Shown here: positions 15,549-21,831 of the stretch, piece after piece
Layout of the letters: the number at the start of each line of letters is the position of its first letter
How positions within the stretch are numbered: the stretch's first letter is position 1
From: a bacterium
Lineage (GTDB): Bacteria > Cyanobacteriota > Vampirovibrionia > Gastranaerophilales > Gastranaerophilaceae
Assembly (NCBI GenBank): GCA_017633675.1
Contig: JAGBOW010000105.1
Location: 1-34,195 of the forward strand
Length of the DNA stretch: 34,195 bases
Direction: 5' to 3'
Program-made: the position numbers and the translations under genes
Notes under the pieces: generated by a model
The model's database searches: none
What the model saw: the letters and a program-made list of their open reading frames with translations, nothing else
Told to the model about the DNA's origin: nothing

Positions 15549-17327
15549 ATGAAATATTCCAAATATTCGGTAATTATTATAGGAAGCGGGATTGCTGGAC
15601 TATATTCCGCACTGAAAATTGAACAGCAGGTAAATTTACCTGACGGATTACTTTTAATAACCAAATCAGGATTAGGTGAAAGTAATTCCCGATATGCTCA
15701 GGGCGGTATGGTTGCAGTTATGAAAGAAAATAAATCGGATTCGGTTGCTTCTCACATATCCGACACAATCAAAGCCGGAGCGGGTTTGAGTGAATTTAAT
15801 ACGATAAAATTTATTTCCGAAAATTCTGATGCCGTTGTTCATGATTTGTTGAAATTTGGGGTACAGTTTGACAAAGATGAAAATGATAATTTTTGTTTTA
15901 CCCAAGAAGCTGCGCATAGTGTAAGAAGAATTCTACACTCCGGTGGTGATGCTACGGGCAGAATGATAGAACAGGCACTTTGCAAAAAAGTTAAAGAAAA
16001 CAAAAATATTGAGGTTTATGAAAAGACAGATGCGGTTGAACTTTTAGTGCAATCTGAGGATAGGCTATTTAATAATATCAGTTTTAGTGAAAAATCACAA
16101 GAACAACAAATTGATACGGTCTTATCGCCCTATCGCCCTATCGCCCTATCGTCCGATAATAGCTATACCTCCATACCTCCAAACCTCCATACCTCTAAAA
16201 ATTGCAAAGGTGTCGTTGTCTTTAACAGTGAAACAGGAGAATATGAAACAATTTATTCATCAGCCGTAATTCTTGCAACAGGCGGAGTTGGTCAATTATA
16301 TAAATATACAACGAACCCCGTTGATGCAACAGGGGACGGAATAGCACTCTCATATAAAGCAGGAGCGGTTTTGCAGGATATGGAATTTATTCAGTTCCAC
16401 CCTACGGCATTGGCAATCGATTGTGACGAAAACAGATTTTTAATTTCTGAAGCCGTAAGGGGTGAAGGCGCAAAACTTTGTGATGCGGACGGCATTGAAT
16501 TTATGGCAAAATATGACGAAAGAAAGGAACTTGCTCCGAGAGATGTCGTAACCCGTGCTAATTTTAACGAAATGTGCAAAAACAAAGTAAATAATGTATA
16601 TTTAAACGCATCTTGTATTGACAGTGAAAAACTTGCAAAACGTTTCCCGAATATTTCCAAAAAATGTCTTGAAAACGGCATAGATATCACAAAAGATTTT
16701 ATCCCCGTAGCACCCGCCGCACATTATTTTATGGGCGGTGTAAAAACAAATTTGAGAGGTGAAACCTCTGTTAAAGGTTTATATGCGATAGGTGAAGTAT
16801 CATCAACAGGTTTGCACGGAGGAAACAGGTTAGCCAGCAACTCTTTACTGGAATGTGTAGTCTGTGCATATTCGGTTGCGGATTATTTAAAAACATTGAA
16901 TTTGAAAACCCCGAAACAAATTGACGAAGAAATAAAATCAATTATCGACAAATACAATGATGAAGATGTTGTTTTGGAAGAAATTGATGTAAAATCTCTG
17001 AAATCCGAACTGCAAAATATTATGTGGGATTATGTGGGAATATTGAGAGATGAAAAATCACTAACAACTGCTTTGGAAAAACTTTCAAATATAAAATTCC
17101 CGCGTGGTTCAAAATGCTTAAACAGAGATGAGTATGAGTTTAGAAATATGCTTATTGTTGCAAAACTCATTACTGCCTGCGCTTTGGAGAGAAAAGAATC
17201 AAGAGGAGCGCATTTCAGAACGGATTATCCGAAGATGAATGAAGCTTGTGAGCATAGCGTGATTGATAATAGTGGAAAGTGGAAAGTGGAAAATGGAAAG
17301 TTAAGTAACTTTCAATTTTCAACTTAA
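15549..17327 (+). CDS. nadB: L-aspartate oxidase with repeat-derived insert
   Basis: 592 residues; NadB is usually about 510-540. It oxidises aspartate to iminoaspartate with FAD, the first step of NAD synthesis. Motifs: FAD loop VIIIGSGIAGLYSAL, SRYAQGGMVAV, RILHSGGDATGRMIEQAL, VILATGGVGQLYKYTTNP, FIQFHPTALAI, ISEAVRGEGAKL, LAPRDVVTRANF, PAAHYFMGGVKTN and LYAIGEVSSTGLHGGNRLAS. Residues of about 167-218 are an insertion between the strands ending AVELLVQ and starting GVVVFNSETG. Its core (LSPYRPIALSSDNSYTSIPP) is encoded by octamer arrays, yet the frame stays open. The last 18 residues (SGKWKVENGKLSNFQFST) come from a heptamer array that also supplies the stop. It precedes nadC; nadA is not in the window. 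Confidence 0.95.
   Translation: MKYSKYSVIIIGSGIAGLYSALKIEQQVNLPDGLLLITKSGLGESNSRYAQGGMVAVMKENKSDSVASHISDTIKAGAGLSEFNTIKFISENSDAVVHDLLKFGVQFDKDENDNFCFTQEAAHSVRRILHSGGDATGRMIEQALCKKVKENKNIEVYEKTDAVELLVQSEDRLFNNISFSEKSQEQQIDTVLSPYRPIALSSDNSYTSIPPNLHTSKNCKGVVVFNSETGEYETIYSSAVILATGGVGQLYKYTTNPVDATGDGIALSYKAGAVLQDMEFIQFHPTALAIDCDENRFLISEAVRGEGAKLCDADGIEFMAKYDERKELAPRDVVTRANFNEMCKNKVNNVYLNASCIDSEKLAKRFPNISKKCLENGIDITKDFIPVAPAAHYFMGGVKTNLRGETSVKGLYAIGEVSSTGLHGGNRLASNSLLECVVCAYSVADYLKTLNLKTPKQIDEEIKSIIDKYNDEDVVLEEIDVKSLKSELQNIMWDYVGILRDEKSLTTALEKLSNIKFPRGSKCLNRDEYEFRNMLIVAKLITACALERKESRGAHFRTDYPKMNEACEHSVIDNSGKWKVENGKLSNFQFST
16113..16200 (+). repeat. Octamer arrays inside nadB
   Basis: GATACGGTCTTATCG opens the block. 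Four ATCGCCCT-type units follow, then a spacer GATAATAGCT, then CATACCTC-type units (ATACCTCC ATACCTCC AAACCTCC ATACCTCT). No frame shift or stop is created. Confidence 0.9.
17272..17325. repeat. Heptamer inverted arrays at the 3' end of nadB
   Basis: GTGGAAA-type units (17272-17302) face AACTTTC-type units (17307-17325), forming a hairpin. The nadB TAA is completed by the last base of the right arm, and nadC follows 36 nt later. Confidence 0.85.
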
Positions 17328-17362
17328 TCATATTTTAATGCTTAAAGATAAGGAGGAGCCCC

Positions 17363-18490
17363 TTGTTAAGTAAATTTTACGTAAGAGAACATATAAAAAG
17401 TGCATTACAGGAAGATATCGGGTTTGGCGATATTACAACAGAAAATTTGGCGGGCGAAAATGATTTTTTGAAAGCCGAACTGAATACAAGGAATGACGGT
17501 GTTCTTTGCGGCTGCGAAGTTTTTAAACAGGTTTTTGACGTTTTATCGGGCGAAGTTGAGATAAAATTTTATTTTAAAGACGGCGATTTGATTAAAAAAG
17601 GTGATAAAATAGCTGATTTGAAAGGTCCCGCTAAAGATGTTCTTATGGGTGAAAGGCTTGCGCTTAATTATATTCAGAGATTGTCAGGTATTGCAACGGA
17701 AACAAGAAAATACCAAGACGCCATAAAACCCTATCACGCAAAAATCGTTGACACCAGAAAAACAACCCCGAATTTCAGAGCATTTGAAAAATATTCCGTA
17801 TTCACGGGCGGAGGAGCTTTGCACAGATTTAATCTCTCAGATTGTGCAATGATAAAAGATAACCACATCAAACTTGCAGGTTCGATTACAGAGGCTGTCC
17901 GAAAATTGAGAGAAAAAATTTCTTTTACCCACAAAATTGAAGTCGAATGTGATACGTTTGAACAGGTAAAAGAGGCGGTAGAATGCGGAGCTGACATAAT
18001 CATGCTTGATAACATGCCGGTTGACTTGATGAAACAAGCGGTGGAATATGTGGCAGCTAAGCAGCTAAGCAGCTATGCAGCTAAGTCAGAGGAGTGTCAG
18101 AGGGCAGGAAGTCAGGAGGTCAAGCTTTTTAATAATAGTAGTATTGATAAAATTTCACAGCAACCGCTAACTGAAACCAACTATTCAACCCAAACTCCCC
18201 CTCACCCGCAGGGAAAGGGAGTATGCCATGACAACCTTTCAACCCTTCAACCTTTCAACCCTTCAACCGATACGGACTTATCGCCTTATAGCCCTATCGC
18301 CCTATCGCCCCTAAACAGCCATACTTCCATACCTCCATACCTCCATACCTCCAAAATTATCGTCGAGGCAAGCGGAAATGTAAATTTAGATACGGTAAAT
18401 TCTATTGCATCAACAGGAGTGGATATAATTTCATCAAGTGCAATCGTTGCAAAAGCTCCGACATTGGATTTGGCTTTAGATATTGAATAA
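17363..18490 (+). CDS. nadC: Quinolinate phosphoribosyltransferase with ~100-residue repeat insert
   Basis: 375 residues; NadC is usually about 280. It converts quinolinate and PRPP to nicotinate mononucleotide. The start is TTG, set by a strong AGGAGG 8 nt upstream. Motifs: LQEDIGFGDITTENL, LALNYIQRLSGIAT, VDTRKTTPNFRAFEKY (active-site Arg/Lys), GGGALHRFNLSD, IKDNHIKLAG, IEVECDTFEQVKEAV, ADIIMLDNMPVDLM; it resumes at IIVEASGNVNLDTVNSIAST and ends with APTLDLALDIE. Residues of about 229-331 are an insert encoded by at least six stacked repeat blocks, ending in HTSIPPYLHTSK like the insert in NadB. It falls between a barrel helix and the next strand, where the normal link is a few residues. 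The catalytic residues are all outside it. Follows nadB as an operon. Confidence 0.95.
   Translation: MLSKFYVREHIKSALQEDIGFGDITTENLAGENDFLKAELNTRNDGVLCGCEVFKQVFDVLSGEVEIKFYFKDGDLIKKGDKIADLKGPAKDVLMGERLALNYIQRLSGIATETRKYQDAIKPYHAKIVDTRKTTPNFRAFEKYSVFTGGGALHRFNLSDCAMIKDNHIKLAGSITEAVRKLREKISFTHKIEVECDTFEQVKEAVECGADIIMLDNMPVDLMKQAVEYVAAKQLSSYAAKSEECQRAGSQEVKLFNNSSIDKISQQPLTETNYSTQTPPHPQGKGVCHDNLSTLQPFNPSTDTDLSPYSPIALSPLNSHTSIPPYLHTSKIIVEASGNVNLDTVNSIASTGVDIISSSAIVAKAPTLDLALDIE
18053..18354 (+). repeat. Stack of six repeat blocks inside nadC
   Basis: In order: GCAGCTAA x4 (18053-18084); GTCAGAGG-type units (18085-18122); a spacer related to one in nadB (TTTTTAATAATAGTAG); an ACTCCC…GGGAGT hairpin (18194-18222); CAACCYTT x4-5 (18232-18268); GATACGGACTTATCG plus ATCGCCCT units (18268-18312); CATACCTC x4 (18319-18354). 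All are read in frame without a stop. Confidence 0.9.
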
Positions 18491-18491
18491 A

Positions 18492-18713
18492 TTATTCTGT
18501 CATATCTGCAAAATCACGCAGGCTTATTTTGTAAATTTCACATAATTTACAAACAGTCAGAAATTTTATATCGTGTTTAAAATTTTCAATATTTAGAATT
18601 TTGTAAACAGACAACCCCGATTTTTCTGATAATTCTTTAACAGACAAATTATTACTTATTCTGAGATTTTTTAATACCGTTGCTACACGTTTGCAAAATT
18701 CTGATATTGCCAT
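18492..18713 (-). CDS. XRE-family helix-turn-helix regulator
   Basis: 73 residues. Single HTH_3 domain: VATVLKNLRISNNLSVKELS, EKSGLSVYKILNIENF, then FLTVCKLCEIYKISLRDFAD. It is almost only the DNA-binding domain, so it is probably a dimeric repressor of itself or a neighbour. Its stop is 1 nt from the nadC stop (converging), and it is divergent from the AbrB-like gene at 18817 with about 100 nt of AT-rich shared promoter region. RBS AAGGAG precedes the ATG. The Glu of the recognition helix region and the conserved 'LSVKELSEKSGLS' pattern make the family clear. Confidence 0.85.
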   Translation of the reverse strand: MAISEFCKRVATVLKNLRISNNLSVKELSEKSGLSVYKILNIENFKHDIKFLTVCKLCEIYKISLRDFADMTE

Positions 18714-18816
18714 GATTTTCTCCTTAATGCTTATTCAATATATATTATATAAGCACAATTGTCAAGAGCATAATGTTATTATTTTATGTATATAAAATGT
18801 ATACAAAAGGAGACAG

Positions 18817-18981
18817 ATGTTACACAAAAAATTAAGGCAAACTGGTAACAGTTGGGGTTTAGTCATACCAAAAGCATTTTTAGAAAGCGTGAATATCAAC
18901 CCTGTACTTGATGAAATAAGCCTTGAAATAGAAGGTGATACAATTAAGCTCAAGAAATACAGAGAAGAAAAAGATAGATAG
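18817..18981 (+). CDS. AbrB/MazE-like small DNA-binding protein
   Basis: 54 residues. The sequence LRQTGNSWGLVIPKAFLESV is the classic start of a SpoVT-AbrB swapped-hairpin domain (compare MazE 'kWGNSxaVRIPK'), followed by a second strand pair (DEISLEIEGDTIKLKK). Such proteins are antitoxins or transition-state regulators that bind DNA as dimers. RBS AAAGGAG lies 6 nt before the ATG; TAG ends it. A palindrome-like GTATATAAAATGTATAC sits just upstream (18787-18803), a possible operator. No toxin of the MazF or PIN type follows: the next gene is a NUDIX hydrolase. It is divergent from the XRE gene. It may be a solitary regulator or the remnant of a toxin-antitoxin pair. Confidence 0.75.
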   Translation: MLHKKLRQTGNSWGLVIPKAFLESVNINPVLDEISLEIEGDTIKLKKYREEKDR

Positions 18982-18983
18982 TC

Positions 18984-19004
18984 ATTCCGAACTTGATTCG
19001 GAAT
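18984..19004. repeat. ATTCCGAA/TTCGGAAT hairpin
   Basis: ATTCCGAA, 5-nt loop CTTGA, TTCGGAAT; perfect 8-bp stem right after the AbrB-like stop, with no T run. The probable -35 of the NUDIX gene (TTGATT, 18993-18998) lies in its loop and right arm. Confidence 0.6.
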
Positions 19005-19020
19005 CTATTAATGTTAATAT
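18993..19020 (+). promoter_or_regulatory. Promoter of the NUDIX gene; leaderless start
   Basis: TTGATT (18993-18998), 16-nt spacer, TAATAT (19015-19020), then 6 nt to the ATG at 19027, with no SD sequence. Confidence 0.5.
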
Positions 19021-19026
19021 AGAGTT

Positions 19027-19668
19027 ATGGAATTTGCTGAAAAAACATTGAGTTCGGAACAGATTTATGACGGCAGAATAGTTAAGGTTTTCAGAGATGA
19101 TGTTGAACTTTCTGACGGGAAAAAATCATTCAGGGAAGTTGTAAGACACTCCGGCGGGGTTGTTATTTTGGCGGTAAAGACAGCTAAGCAGCCGGGAAGC
19201 GAAGCGGCTGAGAATAGTGGAAAGTTGAATAACTTTCAACTTTCAACTTTCAACTTGCAACCAGATAATCGCTATACCTCAAGCTCTCAAGCCTTCCATA
19301 CTTCTATTCTGTTCGTTCGCCAATTTCGTTACCCGATGAAAGAGGTTTTATTGGAACTTCCGGCTGGAAAGTTAGAAGATGGTGAAGAACCTTTTAAAGC
19401 GGCAAAAAGAGAATTGGAAGAAGAAACAGGATATTGCGCAAACAAATGGACTGATTTGGGTTATGTTTATACTTCTCCGGGGTATAGTGACGAAAAATTG
19501 TATCTTTATATGGCGGAAGATTTGGAATATACAAAATGTCGTCCCGATGACGGTGAAATTTTAGAGCCTGCAGAATTTTCCGTCAATGAGGCTCTGGAAA
19601 TGATAAAAGACGGAAAAATTATTGATGCAAAAACTTTGTGCGCATTTATGAGGGCAAAACTATTATGA
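19027..19668 (+). CDS. NUDIX hydrolase (ADP-ribose pyrophosphatase-like) with repeat insert
   Basis: 213 residues; relatives are about 170-185. It should split ADP-ribose or a similar nucleoside diphosphate. N-terminal half: EKTLSSEQIYDGRIVKVFRD … REVVRHSGGVVILAV. A complete Nudix box lies at residues 114-136: GKLEDGEEPFKAAKREL then EEETGY, with all the metal-binding Glu residues. Just upstream is the family's QFRYPMKEVLLELPAG. Residues of about 52-95 are an extra segment between VVILAVK and ILFVRQFRYP, where relatives have a turn of a few residues. It is encoded by heptamer and octamer repeats (…LNNFQLSTFNLQPDNRYTSS…). The stop overlaps the next start as ATGA, so the HAD gene is translationally coupled. 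Confidence 0.88.
   Translation: MEFAEKTLSSEQIYDGRIVKVFRDDVELSDGKKSFREVVRHSGGVVILAVKTAKQPGSEAAENSGKLNNFQLSTFNLQPDNRYTSSSQAFHTSILFVRQFRYPMKEVLLELPAGKLEDGEEPFKAAKRELEEETGYCANKWTDLGYVYTSPGYSDEKLYLYMAEDLEYTKCRPDDGEILEPAEFSVNEALEMIKDGKIIDAKTLCAFMRAKLL
19180..19308 (+). repeat. Mixed repeat block inside the NUDIX gene
   Basis: AGCTAAGCAGCCG…CGGCTGAG inverted repeat (about 19182-19212); a heptamer hairpin GTGGAAAGTTGAA / TTCAACTTTCAACTTTCAAC (19217-19255); then GATAATCGCTATACCTC with octamer-like steps to TTCCATACTTC (19264-19304), matching the GATAATAGCTATACCTC junction in nadB. Confidence 0.8.
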
Positions 19669-20474
19669 TAAAAATGGTTGCAACAGATATAGACGGAACG
19701 ATTTTGAATTGGGAATACGGCGGATTTACTCAAGGTGTAATTGACTGCGTAAAAAAATTAACCGCATCAAACGTTAAAGTTGTCCTTGTAACAGGCAGAA
19801 TGCACAAATCCGCAACATTTTTAGCTGATGAACTGGGTCTGGACACTCCCATAGTTTCATATCAGGGCGGAATGATTAAAGAAAACAAAGAAAACGGTGA
19901 ATGTTATTACAGAAAAAATCTTGATAACGAAAAAGCAAAAGAAATTATCAAATGGGCAAGAGAAAATAATATACACATAAATCTTTATATTAATGATGTT
20001 TTATACGTTGAAAACGATAATGAAATTATAAAAAAATATACAGGCGCAAGATATATTGAATATAAGGTTTGTAATTTTGATGATTTGACAATTGATAATA
20101 TAAATAAAATTCTGGCAATAGATTATAACAATCCGGAAAAAGTAACAAACTGGGTTGAATTTTTATCAAAAAAATATCCTGATTTATACATTGTAAAATC
20201 AACTCCGTATTTTTGTGAAATTTCGCATAAAGATGCACGAAAATCTTGTGCCGTAGAATATTTACGTAAAAAATGGAATTTGAAAAAAGAGGAAGTTTTG
20301 ACTATCGGCGATCAAAATAACGATATAGAACTTTTAAAAGCCGGAGGAATAAAAGTTGCTATGGGAAACGGCACACCAGAATTAAAAGAATGTGCCGATT
20401 TCATAACTGATACCGTTCAAAATGACGGTTTTGTAAAAGCTGTTGAAAAATTTATTTTTCATCAGGAACGGTAA
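19665..20474 (+). CDS. HAD-superfamily (Cof-type) phosphatase
   Basis: 269 residues. HAD motif I is MVATDIDGTIL (nucleophile and acid/base Asp); motif II VVLVTGRMHKS; motif III Lys in SHKDARKSCAVEYL; motif IV EVLTIGDQNNDIELLKAGG. The cap between motifs II and III (YQGGMIKENK … YYRKNLDNEKAKE…) is of the Cof/YkrA type. These enzymes remove phosphate from sugar phosphates or nucleotide cofactors such as flavins; the actual substrate is unknown. I take ATG 19665, which overlaps the NUDIX stop (ATGA). The 3' end overlaps the converging YbjQ-like gene by 23 nt. The pair suggests coupled clean-up of phosphorylated metabolites. Confidence 0.87.
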   Translation: MIKMVATDIDGTILNWEYGGFTQGVIDCVKKLTASNVKVVLVTGRMHKSATFLADELGLDTPIVSYQGGMIKENKENGECYYRKNLDNEKAKEIIKWARENNIHINLYINDVLYVENDNEIIKKYTGARYIEYKVCNFDDLTIDNINKILAIDYNNPEKVTNWVEFLSKKYPDLYIVKSTPYFCEISHKDARKSCAVEYLRKKWNLKKEEVLTIGDQNNDIELLKAGGIKVAMGNGTPELKECADFITDTVQNDGFVKAVEKFIFHQER

Positions 20475-20976
20475 ATTTAGTTCCGCATCTCAAGCAGAAT
20501 ATCTGTAATCCCGGTTCGTCATCATCAACGTCCTCAAAACCTCTGATGCGAACTTCACCGTTTGCATCAACATCTGTTTTATATTTTGTTCCGCATTTCG
20601 GGCATGCAACAAACCTAAAACCGTTGCTTGATTGTACTTTGGCAATCAATGATTTTTCATTGTTCTGCTTTGGCATGTAAGCTTCAAGATTTACTCTGTT
20701 CGGCTTGGAACCGCCAACCGGACGACCGTCCTTGTGTTCAACATACACGGCATTTCCGTATACCGTTATCTCCTGAACATTATCTTTTATAGGATAAATT
20801 TCAATTGAAAAATTAATAATTGCATTTGCATCCATAAATTCAGCCATTTGCTGAGCTTTTTTAATTGCTATTTGGCGATATGATTCGCCTTCTGTTGATT
20901 TTGCCGTACCAAAGACCAATTCTTTATATTCAAGAATTCTGTAGCCTTCTATACTTTCTCCTGCTGATATTAACAT
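20452..20976 (-). CDS. YbjQ-like domain fused to a zinc ribbon
   Basis: 174 residues. Residues 1-82 match the YbjQ/UPF0145 (DUF74) fold: GESIEGYRILEYKELVFGTA, a long helix (QIAIKKAQQMAEFMDANAII), then QEITVYGNAVYVE. These are pentameric small proteins of unknown role, sometimes called heavy-metal-binding. Residues of about 120-170 form a treble-clef or zinc-ribbon unit: VACPKCGTKY … IFCLRCGTKFTVPDEK, two CxxC pairs about 35 residues apart. The linker is Asn/Gln-rich. The fusion is uncommon and suggests a metal or nucleic-acid partner. RBS GGAGGAA is strong. It converges with the HAD gene and overlaps its end by 23 nt. Confidence 0.72.
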   Translation of the reverse strand: MLISAGESIEGYRILEYKELVFGTAKSTEGESYRQIAIKKAQQMAEFMDANAIINFSIEIYPIKDNVQEITVYGNAVYVEHKDGRPVGGSKPNRVNLEAYMPKQNNEKSLIAKVQSSNGFRFVACPKCGTKYKTDVDANGEVRIRGFEDVDDDEPGLQIFCLRCGTKFTVPDEK

Positions 20977-21172
20977 TATTTTTCCTCCGGAATTATGAAC
21001 GCAGTATCAAATTTTAAACAAAAAATCCGAATACACGTTTCTACTATATCTACATCTTCCGTATATATATTATAATAACTTAAAAAATTTGGCAATACAT
21101 ATTTAGTACAATAAATGCACGAAATAAAGAAGAATTTTTCAAAAATCTCCTTAAACAGAGTAAAAACTTAAC

Positions 21173-21724
21173 TTATTCCAGCGGTATAGTTAATTTTTGA
21201 CCGATTGAAAGTTTGTTTGGATTAGAAATTTTATTTGCTTTTAAGACAACAGCTTCTTTTTCTTTACTGTAAGAACCGAAAAATCTTATCAAAATACTTT
21301 CCATAGTGTCACCGTTTTGAACAGTGTAAGTTTCATTCGCAAAATCAACTGATGCGGTATCACCTGATGAAGGTACAAAACTCAGGTTCAAATTTTCTTT
21401 TTTTGCAGGCATAATTGAATTTTCTTTTACCGAATTAATACCTTTTGCCGAAAAACTTATTAATATCGATAAAACAAGCATTATAACCACTCCGGCAATA
21501 AAACCTGTCGCCAAATATACATTAGGAGATTTTTCAGACCTTTGATTTATTTTAAAATTTTGCCATAAAACGTCTAATTCCCGCTCTTTATCCTGTGATG
21601 CACCCTGCCTCAGATATACACTCGGTGAATTATCATAAACGTCATGTCCGTATTTAGACAATGTCTCCAAAACTGCCATTTTTTCCTTAGATAAATTTGA
21701 TCTTCTGATAGTTGAACTTTTCAT
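21173..21724 (-). CDS. LysM-domain membrane protein
   Basis: 183 residues from my chosen start (MKSSTIRRSN); the frame is open for 22 more residues upstream, but those are hydrophobic, AT-rich and lack conserved features. A cytoplasmic N-terminal part (about residues 1-75) has a QNFKINQRSEK segment; a membrane span at about 78-100 (LATGFIAGVVIMLVLSILIS) follows; a linker leads to a C-terminal LysM domain at about 135-182 (YTVQNGDTMESILIRFFGSY … ISNPNKLSIGQKLTIP). LysM binds the glycan chain of peptidoglycan, so the C-terminus is in the periplasm (type II topology). It is divergent from the porin gene at 21832, with about 107 nt of promoter region between them. Function beyond wall binding is unknown. 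Confidence 0.8.
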   Translation of the reverse strand: MKSSTIRRSNLSKEKMAVLETLSKYGHDVYDNSPSVYLRQGASQDKERELDVLWQNFKINQRSEKSPNVYLATGFIAGVVIMLVLSILISFSAKGINSVKENSIMPAKKENLNLSFVPSSGDTASVDFANETYTVQNGDTMESILIRFFGSYSKEKEAVVLKANKISNPNKLSIGQKLTIPLE

Positions 21725-21831
21725 TTTTCCAAATCCCAATAATATAAATTGTTTCCATATAAATATATCATAACAAATTTTATATTTCAAGTTTGTGTAT
21801 ATTTGTTAATTTTATGTTATTCTTGTATTAA

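Noticed and set aside
16087-16269. A second open frame inside nadB containing IRSYRPIALSPYRPI
   Set aside because: It is the same octamer array read in another frame. It stays open because 8 is not a multiple of three.
18984-19004. Hairpin after the AbrB-like gene as a terminator
   Set aside because: No T run follows the stem, and the likely -35 of the next gene lies in it; kept as a repeat instead.
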